From assembly GCA_049999725.1 (NCBI GenBank), contig JBNGIS010032964.1, positions 27,151 to 59,908 of the forward strand: DNA of 32,758 bases, in the 5' to 3' direction. Both the position numbers and the translations under genes were made by a program. This document shows positions 19,691-28,149 of this stretch, in pieces; within the stretch, counting starts at the first letter, position 1, and every line of letters starts with the position of its first letter. Source of the stretch: Haplomitrium mnioides. Its lineage: Eukaryota > Marchantiophyta > Haplomitriopsida > Calobryales. The notes beneath the pieces are model-generated. The model was not told the origin of the DNA. It ran no database searches and saw only the letters and a list, made by a program, of their open reading frames with translations.

Positions 19691-20273
19691 TGACCTATCG
19701 ATGGTCTGGATAGGAAGGGAAAAAGGTGCCGAAACACGGATATGTCGAAAATCCGTTCAAAGAAGAACAAGGTGTCGAAATGGCGATCAATCGAAGGTCC
19801 GACAAGAGGAGGGACAGAAACTGTCGAAATAGTGACAAGTCAAAGGTCTGGCCTGAAGAGGAACGTGAGAGCCGAAAGGGCGATAAAGCGGCAAGAGGAG
19901 GCCACTTTACAAGGATCCGTACTGCCATCCAATGTGGAGATCCCCAGTTTAAAGGGTTCCGATCTATCATTCGATGTGGAGAGCCTAGCTTACACGGATC
20001 TAATGGATGCCAAAGCGGGGACAGCGGCAAAAAGGTGATCTGTCAATGATCCGGCCAGCAGAAGAAGTAAGGGATCAGCAGCCGAAAAGACGACCTATCA
20101 ACGATCCAACAAGAGGCAAGGAAAGAGCGTCGTAAAGGCGATCTATCACGGGCCTGACCAGAGGAGAAAAATGGGTACTGGAAAGGTGATATATCGACGG
20201 TCTGGCCAAAGGAGGTCGACGGGGTGCCGAAAAGAGGATATTTCACTGATCCAACGGGGGCAAAAGTGTAAGT
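19691..20273 (+). repeat. Minisatellite, about 48 bp, nine or ten units
   Basis: Units start at 19691, 19738, 19784, 19833 and 19881, then 20036, 20091, 20139, 20187 and 20236; spacings are 46-49 bp, once 55. Consensus features: a [CT]GAT-TATCGA start, a GGTCTGGCCA-AGGAGG middle and a GTGCCGAAA-G end. Units are diverged, so this is an old array. Between 19930 and 20035 the array is interrupted by about two copies of the 42-bp TTCCGAT...GATGTGG unit (19912-20010). The period is a multiple of three, which explains the long but meaningless open frames here. Confidence 0.85.
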
Positions 20274-20301
20274 CTTCATGGTTCTTATACGGAGGGTCAG
20301 G

Positions 20302-20523
20302 GCTTTGCGGATGACATGGCATCCGCGGAAGACTAGTCAGCGCAAGTCAACTGCGTCGGTCCNNNNNNNNNNNNNNNNNNNNNNNNNNNNNNNNNNNNNN
20401 NNNNNNNNNNNNNNNNNNNNNNNNNNNNNNNNNNNNNNNNNNNNNNNNNNNNNNNNNNNNNNGCTTTGCGGATGACGTGGCATCCGCGGAAGACTAGTCA
20501 GCGCAAGTCAACTGCGTCGGTCC
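20302..20523 (+). other. 100-N gap flanked by a 61-bp direct duplicate
   Basis: The 61 bp just before the N run (20302-20362) and the 61 bp just after it (20463-20523) are the same sequence, GCTTTGCGGATGAC..., with a single A/G difference (20316 vs 20477). This is the picture left when two overlapping contigs are scaffolded without merging, though a true tandem repeat in this repeat-rich stretch is also possible. Confidence 0.9.
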
Positions 20524-20867
20524 GCCTACTCCTTTGCGGGGCGGCGTCCGACTGCGCTGCAACGAATGATGTGGCGTTCAGCGGGGTCCAGGGGTTCCTG
20601 CGGGTCTTTGACGGAGAACATGGCGCTCTACTATGGTCCGAGGGTTCCTGCGGGTCAGCATTGGGTCAACTACGGAATCTGGTCAAGGCGACGGTCCGCC
20701 TACCCCTTTGCGGGGCGGCGGCGGACGGCGCTGTGCGGATGACGTGGAAGGCAAGACATGTGGCGACCTGCGGTGTTCCGAGGGCGACGACGGGATTCTG
20801 AAGAGCGATGGCGGGGTTGAGGGGCATTTTGCGGAGACGTGGCGCTCATGCGGGCCTCTGGGAATCT

Positions 20868-20974
20868 GCGGGAGTATTAGAGATTCCTCGGGAATCTTGA
20901 GCTTTGCGGATGATGTGGCACCTCTGCGGGATCTGTGAATTTATGGGAATCTTAGAGATCCCTCGGGAATCTTG
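20868..20974 (+). repeat. Direct repeat, about 32 bp x 2, 75 bp apart
   Basis: GGGA-T-TTAGAGAT followed by CCTCGGGAATCTTGAG occurs at 20868-20899 and 20943-20974. CTTTGCGGATGA-GTGGCA between them also recurs beside the gap at 20302 and 20463. It is part of a complex GC-rich repeat. Confidence 0.7.
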
Positions 20975-21069
20975 AGACTCGCAAATCCAACGGGCTCCCT
21001 CGACGCGCCACATGTCAGCTGTCTGACGTTTGAGGAATCTCACGGGTTGTCAGGCTAACACGAGGAAAA

Positions 21070-21169
21070 NNNNNNNNNNNNNNNNNNNNNNNNNNNNNNN
21101 NNNNNNNNNNNNNNNNNNNNNNNNNNNNNNNNNNNNNNNNNNNNNNNNNNNNNNNNNNNNNNNNNNNNN
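21070..21169. other. Assembly gap (100 N)
   Basis: Exactly 100 N, the conventional filler for a gap of unknown size. Flanking sequences do not obviously repeat each other. The real length of element A is therefore unknown. Confidence 0.98.
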
Positions 21170-22203
21170 TTGGAAAGTAAACGACAAGGCGCAACTGTTG
21201 GCGTCATTTTCACTCTTTGAATCTGGTAAAAAACCCACCTACGGGCCATGTCAAAATGCGGGATACACCTCTCGGCCGTCAGATAAGTGAAACAGGGACT
21301 TCCAAGGAAGGGCGGTGATGAATCGTCAAGGCTGGAAGGGGAAACGAGCGCGGGGATAGACTACCTTGCTCGGAAGCTATAGAGACTGTTTTTGGGTGCA
21401 AGGAAAGCAGCGAGATACGGAGGAGAGAGTTCTGTTGAGACCTTGGTGCATTGGGTAGACTCGTGAAGGAAGGCCATCACAGGGTGGAGGTGGACTAAGG
21501 AGGGGCTGGGAATCGCTGAGCAAGAGGCTCTAGAGGCTCGGACCACTCAGAAGTACTCACATTTGAAGGCAGACCGACATTTGGAGGTGGACCAACATTC
21601 AAAGGAGAGGAGAATTCTTTCAGTTTGTATTTCGTGAGGGGCAGCCAAGGGGGGGTCCTGGTGTCAGCTCAGCTTTGGTCTGTGCAGGAGATCAGTCCCA
21701 GCAGCATTCGGAGAAGGTTGCTGGTGTTAAAATCTTGTGGAGTTAAGAGAGGAGTGGCTGTGTTAGTGCCTGCGCACTGCAGAGAAGATCCCTTCGAAGC
21801 TCAAGGTGGAGTGGGTGGCCAGCAGTCGAGAGGACTGTCTTCCAGAGGTGGAAGTTAAAGAAATCCTTTTCCAAGCCTGAGGAAGTAAATTCAGGGCTTC
21901 TCGCGAGGGAAGTTGAAAAACTATCTGGGAGAGAGTGCGTGGGTGAGGAGCAAGAGGAAGGCTGGAATTGCTGAAGGAAGGTTGGAGGAGAGATGGGTTC
22001 TTGAGAGGTGAACAATGCTGCAATGTTGGCAGGACAGGACGTGTGTGTAGATGTGTATGTTTATGTGTATTGTTAGATTTTGTGTTCTGTTTGTAGTTCT
22101 GGGAAGTTCTTAGTTTAGAAGGTCTGCATTCCATTTACCAAATCATAAGGATACCTTGGACAAGGGAGGTCAGGAATAACAACATTGTATTATGATAATT
22201 GGA

Positions 22204-22656
22204 TGTTGGGATCTATTTCCCTTCTTTGTACAAGGTGATTGAGTCCAGATTTGGGCTCTGAAGTATATTTTGGAATTTATTCAGCAGCAAGTTTATTCAC
22301 CTGTGTGTGTGTCCTTGAGAAATGCATGTGAATGAGCAAGGGGGCTGCTGAATGACTCACCAAGAGGCCAGAATCAGATGCTCTGGTCTATCTGCCCCTG
22401 TCTTCCAAGTGGCACCTTTCGAGGTTAAGGCTTGAAGAAGGGGTGTGACCTGCATCTGTGGGCACTAGAGTTGTGTGCTTGGGTGTTGTGCTTGGGTTTT
22501 GTTGAGGGTTGTGCAGCACTCCAGAGTTGGTAAGTAGAAGTTGGGGTTCATTCGGTGCAAAGCCCCTCCCATAAAACGTCCCGAAACACTAAGTCAGCTC
22601 TTAAGTGGGGTAAACTCTGTCGGAAAAGAGTTAAGGCTCCGACCAGGGGGCTGACA
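22204..22656 (+). repeat. Element A 3' LTR (453 bp)
   Basis: It is the partner of 15117-15556. The extra 13 bp is a tandem duplication of GTGTTGTGCTTGG-like sequence near 22480-22500. It ends ACA at 22656 and is followed directly by the RT frame of an element B chromovirus. Confidence 0.95.
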
Positions 22657-22658
22657 AA

Positions 22659-23860
22659 TGCAAATCTCAGATTACAAAATTGTTGGAAAAAATATTCATT
22701 AAACCAAGCATTTCTCCTTCTGGTGCATTAGTACTATTTGTGAAAAAGAAGGATGGAAGTATAAGGATGTGCATTGACTATCGAGCACTCAATCAACAAA
22801 TGGTGAAAAATAAATATCCATTACCAAGGATGGATGACTTATTTGATCAACTTCAAGGAGCAAATTACTTTACAAAATTGGACTTGAGAAGCGGATACAA
22901 TAAAATCCGAATTGTGAAAGGTGATGTGCAAAAACAACATTTCAAAGACGATATGGGCATTTTGAATATCTTGTTATGCGTTTTGGATTAACTAATGCTC
23001 CTACAACATTTGTGGGTTGTATGAATGATATTTTTTGATCTTATTTGGATAAGTTTGTTATTGTCTTTTTGGATGATATTCTCATTTACAGCAAGAGTCT
23101 TCAAGAGCATCGACAACATCTTTGTACAGTATTAAAGGTACTTCGGAACCACAAGCTATATGTGAAGATGTCCAAATGTGAAATTGGAAAGAGGGAGGTT
23201 GACTACTTGGGTCACCGTGTAAGTGTATCAGGAATCCAAGTTATGGATGAGAAGGTGGAGGCAATTCAGAAGTGGGAAGCTCTTAGTGATCAAACACAAC
23301 TAAAGAGGATTCTTGGGGCTAACCGGGTTTCACCGTGGATTTGTGAAACGTTTTGCACAAATATGAGAACCATTAACAAACTTGCTCAAGAAAAGTCACA
23401 CATGGTTATGGGGAGCTGCAGAAGAGTTGGCATTCCAAGCATTGAAGAAATCACTTCTTCGTGTTCCTATTCTTAAATGGTATGATTCTAAATGACCAAT
23501 CAAACTTTTGGGGGATGCATCGGAAAAGGCTATTAGCGGAGTGTTTCAACAAGAATGGGAGGATGGTTAGCATTATATTGCCTTCTTTTCAAGAAAGTTG
23601 ATCGACACTAAACAAAACTACCACACTCCGAAGTGGGGAAAATTGGCGATTGTGCTATCAACCAAACATTGGAAGCATTATCTAGGAGATAAGGAGTTTA
23701 TTGCCAAAACCGACCATAAACCTCTCATCTATCTAAAAACTTAAAAGGAGCTCTCAAAACGACAAATTCATTGGGCAGAGTGGCAACAACGATTCCATAT
23801 GAAGATGGTCTATGTGGAAGGAAAATGACAAATTGCAGATGCCTTGACTCGCATGCCTCA
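22659..23860 (+). pseudogene. Element B chromovirus pol: reverse transcriptase and RNase H, broken
   Basis: The frame enters inside RT with '[20 protein letters not shown]', then '[20 protein letters not shown]', '[20 protein letters not shown]' and 'KLDLRSGYN' (motif A Asp present). A frameshift near 22960 moves on to '[11 protein letters not shown]', TGA 23036-23038, and 'VIVFLDDILIYS' (catalytic DD pair) at about 23057-23092. Then come 'EVDYLGHRVSVSGI' and further shifts. RNase H follows: 'LGDASEKAISGVFQQEWEDG', 'YHTPKWGKLAIVLSTKHWKH', 'AKTDHKPLIYL' and 'QIADALTRMPQL'. At least five breaks. Gag, protease and the start of RT are missing because element A's LTR lies where they should be. Ty3/Gypsy identity is secure. 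Confidence 0.92.
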
Positions 23861-25333
23861 ACTCAACATCTTATTAGAAATCACAATTCATCCTACTTGG
23901 TGGACGGAAATGTTGGCTACAACAAAAGAAGATGAGGAGATCATTGCCGCACAACAAAAGAGTCTAGTGAAAGAGGTACAAGGATTGATTTTCTTCCAAG
24001 GCAAGGTATGGGTTCCTAATAGTGTTAAGCTTTGCTATGAGGTTTTGTATGAAGCACATGATTTAGCAATTGGTGGACATGTTGGAATTGAGAAAACTTT
24101 GGACAATCTTCAACGAGTCTATTATTGGCCTAAGATGCATCAAGATTTGGAGACCTATGTTTGGAGTTGTTTGGCTTGTCAACAAAACAAAGCGACCAAC
24201 CTTAAACGTGGAGGTTTATTACAACTGTTGCTGATCCCAAATCGGCGTTGGGAACATGTGAGTATGGATATTGTGTGTGAGTTACCACGTACTTCTACGA
24301 GCTATGATGCTATTATTGTTTTTTGTGGATAAACTTAGCAAAATGATTCATATTTGTCCGACTACTAAATCAGTGACAACACCGGAGTTAGTACGAATTT
24401 ATTTGGAAGTTGTCTACTCTCATCATGGTATCTCCAAAGTGATTATCTCCAATTGTGACACTCAATTTACCAACATATTTTGGCGCACAATATTTGGTCT
24501 TCTCAAAACCAAATTGGCTATGTCTACTGCTTATCACTCTAAATCGGATGATCAAACTGAACAGACCAACCGCACTATTGAAGACATGTTGCAAGCTTTT
24601 ACTTTGGAAGAACAAGAAGAATGGGATTGGTTGCTACCTCTTATGGAGTTCTCTTACAATAACTCCATCAACAGCTCTACACGAGCCATGCCTTTCTTTT
24701 TGATGTATGGTGAGCATCCAACTACTCTATCTAATCTTCATTTTGTATCAACCTCTAAGAGTCTAGTTGCCGATGATTTCCTCTATCGACTACACCATGG
24801 CATTCAACGTGCCAAGGAAAAACTTGAAGTCGCTCACAATCGCCAAAAACAATATGTCGATGCTCATCGTCGCGAAGTGATCTTTGCTATAGGTGACCAA
24901 GTATGACTCTCTACATCCAATCTTTCTTTGCTTTGCTCTCATAAGCTATCTGCTTGCTTTATTCGACCATTTTCTATTTTTGCTTGTATTGGTGAAGTGG
25001 CATATCAACTTGTTTTACCTCTTCACATGAAGATTCATCCGGTCTTTCATGTCTCTTTATTGTCTGCTTTTGTCCCTCGCTCTACCACCTTCACTTGTAA
25101 CCAAGAACCCTCTCCACCACCTGAGCTTATTGATGGTCATGAGGAATTTAAGGTGGAACAGCTCTTGAAGAAATGCACACGTCGTTGAGGCTATTGTACT
25201 TGGTTTATTGGAAAGGTTACCCTCTTTATGAAGCTACTTGGGAGCCATTGGAGAATTTGGCCAATGCCTCTATACTTGTTCACTCTTTTGAGAACTCTCT
25301 TACTCGCAACAAGGACGTTGCCTCTTAAAAGGG
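23844..25333 (+). pseudogene. Element B chromovirus pol: integrase and chromodomain, broken
   Basis: The N-terminal zinc motif is at about 24055-24185: 'HDLAIGGHVGIEKTLDNLQR' then 'YYWPKMHQDLETYVWSCLAC' with the HHCC residues present. The core has its first Asp in 'HVSMDIVCELP'. A +1 frameshift near 24310 leads to 'KSVTTPELVRIYLEVVYSHH', the second Asp in 'IISNCDTQFTNIFW' and the Glu in 'DDQTEQTNRTIE', so D,D,E are all kept. 'WDWLLPLMEFSYNNSINSST' follows. After a stop at 24904-24906 comes 'VAYQLVLPLHMKIHPVFHVS'. The last part, in a shifted frame at 25195-25260, reads 'VYWKGYPLYEATWEPLENLA', the core of a chromodomain that directs chromovirus insertion to particular chromatin. It ends at 25326-25328. 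Confidence 0.92.
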
Positions 25334-25341
25334 GGGAGGAT
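25327..25341 (+). other. Element B polypurine tract
   Basis: The purine run AAAAGGGGGGAGGAT directly precedes the 3' LTR start TGTAATGG and follows the end of the chromodomain frame. This is the second-strand primer site. Confidence 0.85.
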
Positions 25342-25909
25342 TGTAATGGTTAGTAACTTTAGCAAGCCACAACTAAAAAAATGTCAAATTTGACTAGAAA
25401 GCTATTACTAAGTTAGAGTAGAAAAAAGCAATTGCTATTTTAGAGAGATTGACACGTGGCATGAAGAGAGAAAGTCGACGAATTGAAGTGAAAGAGGGAG
25501 TCTAGATAGACTACTTTAGAAAAGGATAACGACACGTGACAAGCGGAGAATTAAAGTAAAGAGAAGGTTCTAAAGATAAGGGACACGTGGCAGAAGGAGA
25601 ACTAAAGAGATGGAAGGTTCTAAGGATAAGGACACATGGCATAAGGAGAACAAAAGTAAAGGGTAGTCCAATTAGAGTGAGAGAGAAAAGAGGGGTCCAA
25701 TTAAAAGAGGATAGAAAAAAAACCAATGGGGTTCCTCCACCTATGTAAGTAAAGTGCTTTCTCTCAAGTATATAAAAAAAGGGAGAGTGCTTTGTTTGGC
25801 ATCTCTTACCTTGTGGGTTCATGAAGTTCTTGTACGCTTCTCTTATGCTAACTTCTATGTGTTGTACTTGTGGTAACTTGTGTGTGTAATGTGGATGTGT
25901 AGTGTTACA
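25342..25909 (+). repeat. Element B 3' LTR (568 bp)
   Basis: It starts TGTAATGG and ends AGTGTTACA. It aligns along its length with the solo LTR 15887-16429 but with many substitutions and small indels, so the two are from separate insertions. The G-box array is degraded: GACACGTGGC at 25451-25460 and 25582-25591, altered at 25531-25540 (GACACGTGAC) and 25631-25640 (GACACATGGC). A TATATAAAA box lies at 25769-25777. The right flank is Copia sequence starting TGCAG; no left flank survives for comparison. Confidence 0.93.
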
Positions 25910-25998
25910 TGCAGCTAGCATCACCAAATTGCATGTTAACGCAACCAATGCGTCAGCTCAACTCCAAAAAAGTCAATGCCTCTACCATTGAAATATAG

Positions 25999-26280
25999 CC
26001 AAAAGCAAGACATGGCAGACCTAAAGGCTCAAAAAATATACCTAAATCACCAACATCACTACATGTTGCGACCGACAATTATGAAATAGCAATTGACTAT
26101 TCCTATACCGGTCACATATGGGACAAAAACCAGACCTCTATGGATGACCTATTTGCATTCTTTATATCACAATCAATAAACAATGATGCACCCAACCCTT
26201 TATCTATACAAGAAGTACAATCTAGAACTAATTGGCCACAATGGAAGACGCTCCGGTCAAAAGAGGGTGTGGGAAAATGA
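25999..26280 (+). pseudogene. Copia pol fragment between integrase and RT
   Basis: The frame reads 'KARHGRPKGSKNIPKSPTSL', then 'EIAIDYSYTGHIWDKNQTSM', 'DDLFAFFISQSINND', and 'PLSIQEVQSRTNWPQWK'. This follows the conserved stretch before RT in plant Copia elements ('GRP.GSKD', 'ISI.Y...G..WDR', 'D..FA..VA..I....P.S+.EC..R.DWP.WK'). Homology stops after WPQWK, just before RT would begin. Element B's 3' LTR lies directly upstream, so B inserted in this Copia copy or was joined to it later. Confidence 0.85.
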
Positions 26281-26640
26281 CCTTCCACCCTATGGCGCAT
26301 TGTTGAAGCAATGCAAACGGAAAAAGGGGAAAACCAACTCATCCATACAATACATCTACGGTTTTGAACGACCAAGATCATACTCAAAAACCTTTGCCGA
26401 TTCCACTCAGCATTGTAGCATGGCAACAATTAAAGGAAACAGAATTGAGAATTTTGGTTCCAAAATATCTCTTCCTTCTTTTGATATGGGGATTTTTAGG
26501 AACAATCATGTGAACCGACTTTCAAGGGCTGATGTTGCCAAATGGCTGACGACAACAATAATGGGGTCATCTTACAAACACACAATAGAGGCACTTCATT
26601 CGAGGATCTCTAAGTTTAGATAAAACTAAAATTAGTATTT
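26281..26640 (+). other. Unidentified sequence after Copia fragment
   Basis: An open frame of 146 codons (26183-26623) overlaps the Copia frame and continues with 'NRIENFGSKISLPSFDMG', then 'RLSRADVAKWLTTTIMGS'. I recognise no family. Its start lies inside the Copia fragment in the wrong phase, so it may be chance, or the second half may derive from a different element joined at about 26281. Confidence 0.2.
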
Positions 26641-26701
26641 AATTTAGTTAAGAGAGGTAAGAAGTTTTGTCAAAAAAGACAAGAACTTCAAGTTGACAAG
26701 T

Positions 26702-26727
26702 AACATTAGTTAGCTACAACTAATGTT
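26702..26727 (+). repeat. Perfect inverted repeat, 10-bp stem, 6-nt loop
   Basis: AACATTAGTT (26702-26711) and AACTAATGTT (26718-26727) pair perfectly around AGCTAC. It could be the palindromic start of an LTR, since TGTTAGGG follows at 26724, or a folded RNA element. Confidence 0.8.
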
Positions 26728-26811
26728 AGGGTTAAAGTTAGTTGCATGGGAAGTGGCCAAGGCAAAAGAGACAATGGCATTAAATTAGGTTCCCGCTACC
26801 TTTCTCTTGGG

Positions 26812-26827
26812 AGGGTATACCCTCCAA
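26812..26827 (+). repeat. 16-bp palindrome GGAGGGTATACCCTCC
   Basis: A perfect 16-bp palindrome centred between TAT and ATA. No function assigned. Such length by chance is unusual but not impossible over 33 kb. Confidence 0.7.
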
Positions 26828-28149
26828 CGGGGGCTCATTGTGAGGATCCATTTGTTGATGTTTTTTCATCGGGTTGAGAAGCAAGCAAAGGAACAAGGAG
26901 CTGGGAGTGGACGAGAGACAAGACGAGTGTGGTTTTGTGCAATGAACTTGGGCGAGTGAGGTTACTTCCAATGGAGGAGCGGAGGGCTCTGGCTGGTGAA
27001 GGAGACTTACTTCTCCAATTTTTCTTGTGCACAACTTCACTTCTTCAGTACATTTCAGGCCTCTACGTTGCTTGGGAGGACAACTTGGGAGGATTCCCCC
27101 TCTAGAGCCAGGGAGGGTGAGCTCAGCAATCGTTGAGTAAAGGAATTGTTGGGGCAATCCAGGCCAAAGTTTCAATTTGGTGATATTTTATGGGGGTCTG
27201 AAGAGTCCTCGGGAGGCATGCTCCCAAGAGAAGAGTAAGGAGGCAAAATTGGGCAGCAAGGTGGAGTTGGGTGCAACCAATGTTTGAGAAGAGCACCTCC
27301 CTGGTGAGGGAGGTAGAAGATACACCTTTTGTTGGGCAGAAGAAAAACTTTCTGGACTGAATGGGTTGTGAACAATTGGTGGTGGTAAGAGAAAAGGGGC
27401 AGCTAGAAATCAAGAGCAGCTGACGAGTATTTCCAATTCGTGGGAGGTGGAGGAGCCAACTAATTTGAAGACCAACGACTTATATCAACAAGGGAGCAGT
27501 TTGTGGGGGCAACAAGAAGGACCAAACTGATCAAAGGAGGACCTCCAACCATCGATAATCCAAGGGCAGCACCGACCAGAAAAGAGGACATCAAGATAAC
27601 GCAAATTCCAGATTTCAGGAATTGGTAACGCTGTACAAAGGGTTCTTTTTAGTCCTGTGGTTTTTGGGTGTGTAGTTTCAGTGTGTAGATATTATGAATT
27701 CTGTAGAAGGGCTAGGAAGGGGGTGTGAAAACATTCAAAACATTGCTAGAGAAAGGAGGTTGTCATTGATTAGCATAGATTCAAAGTTCTATTTTTGGTA
27801 GTAAATTGCAGCATAGGAGAGAGGAAGAGTGAGGGCTAGGGACAGATTTTGGTTTCTAGAACTCTATAATCCCAGATTTGGACCTGGTCCCAAGGAGGGG
27901 TTAGATCTGTATTCCTATACTCCAAAGACCAGCCACCTCCACCTGGAGGTGAGCAAGAATAAAGTGGAGTAAAAGCTCCTTTTTGGTCCCTCAAAACTCT
28001 TTTCTAGACCTGAGACAGACCTGGACCAGTTTTCAAGTGATTAGGAAAGCAAGGAGGAGTGCATAAACCTGAACCAAAACTAGTCCAGCACCCTCCAAAA
28101 ACACTCAAATTGACAAAGTGTCGATCCCTCCCACAACAAGTATCCCATA

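Larger units (their letters stand above)
18454..22203. other. Element A non-coding region, GC-rich, two gaps
   Basis: No protein homology is seen in either strand; the open frames here are short, overlap in several phases and follow the repeat period. At 18718-18727 AAAAGGGGAG is followed by TTATGTCGGCCGAG, resembling a polypurine tract and LTR start of some other element. 18741-18935 is T-rich. 19691-20273 is a 48-bp minisatellite. 20463-21060 is very GC-rich with repeated phrases such as CTTTGCGGGGCGGCG. 21170-22203 shows no feature except GT-rich sequence at 22035-22090. Confidence 0.55.
15117..22656 (+). mobile_element. Element A: gag-only LTR retrotransposon
   Basis: Two direct repeats of 440 and 453 bp (15117-15556, 22204-22656) start TGTTGGGATC and end GGGGGCTGACA. 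Between them lie one long gag-like frame (15791-18453) and about 3.7 kb of non-coding GC-rich repeats. No protease, RT, RNase H or integrase motif is present, so it would depend on enzymes from another element, like the TR-GAG or LARD classes. A solo LTR of element B (15887-16429) and two N gaps lie inside. Sequences next to the ends differ (ATGGA before, AATGC after), so there is no target duplication. Both LTRs are preceded by TGGA, which leaves the left border uncertain by 4 bp. Confidence 0.85.

Noticed and set aside
19695-20279. Several overlapping open frames on both strands
   Set aside because: They follow the 48-bp repeat, whose period is a multiple of three, so openness is inherited from unit to unit. 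Peptides match nothing I know.
20278-20475. Open frames running through N runs (also at 21030-21290)
   Set aside because: They are open only because N cannot form a stop; no homology on either side.
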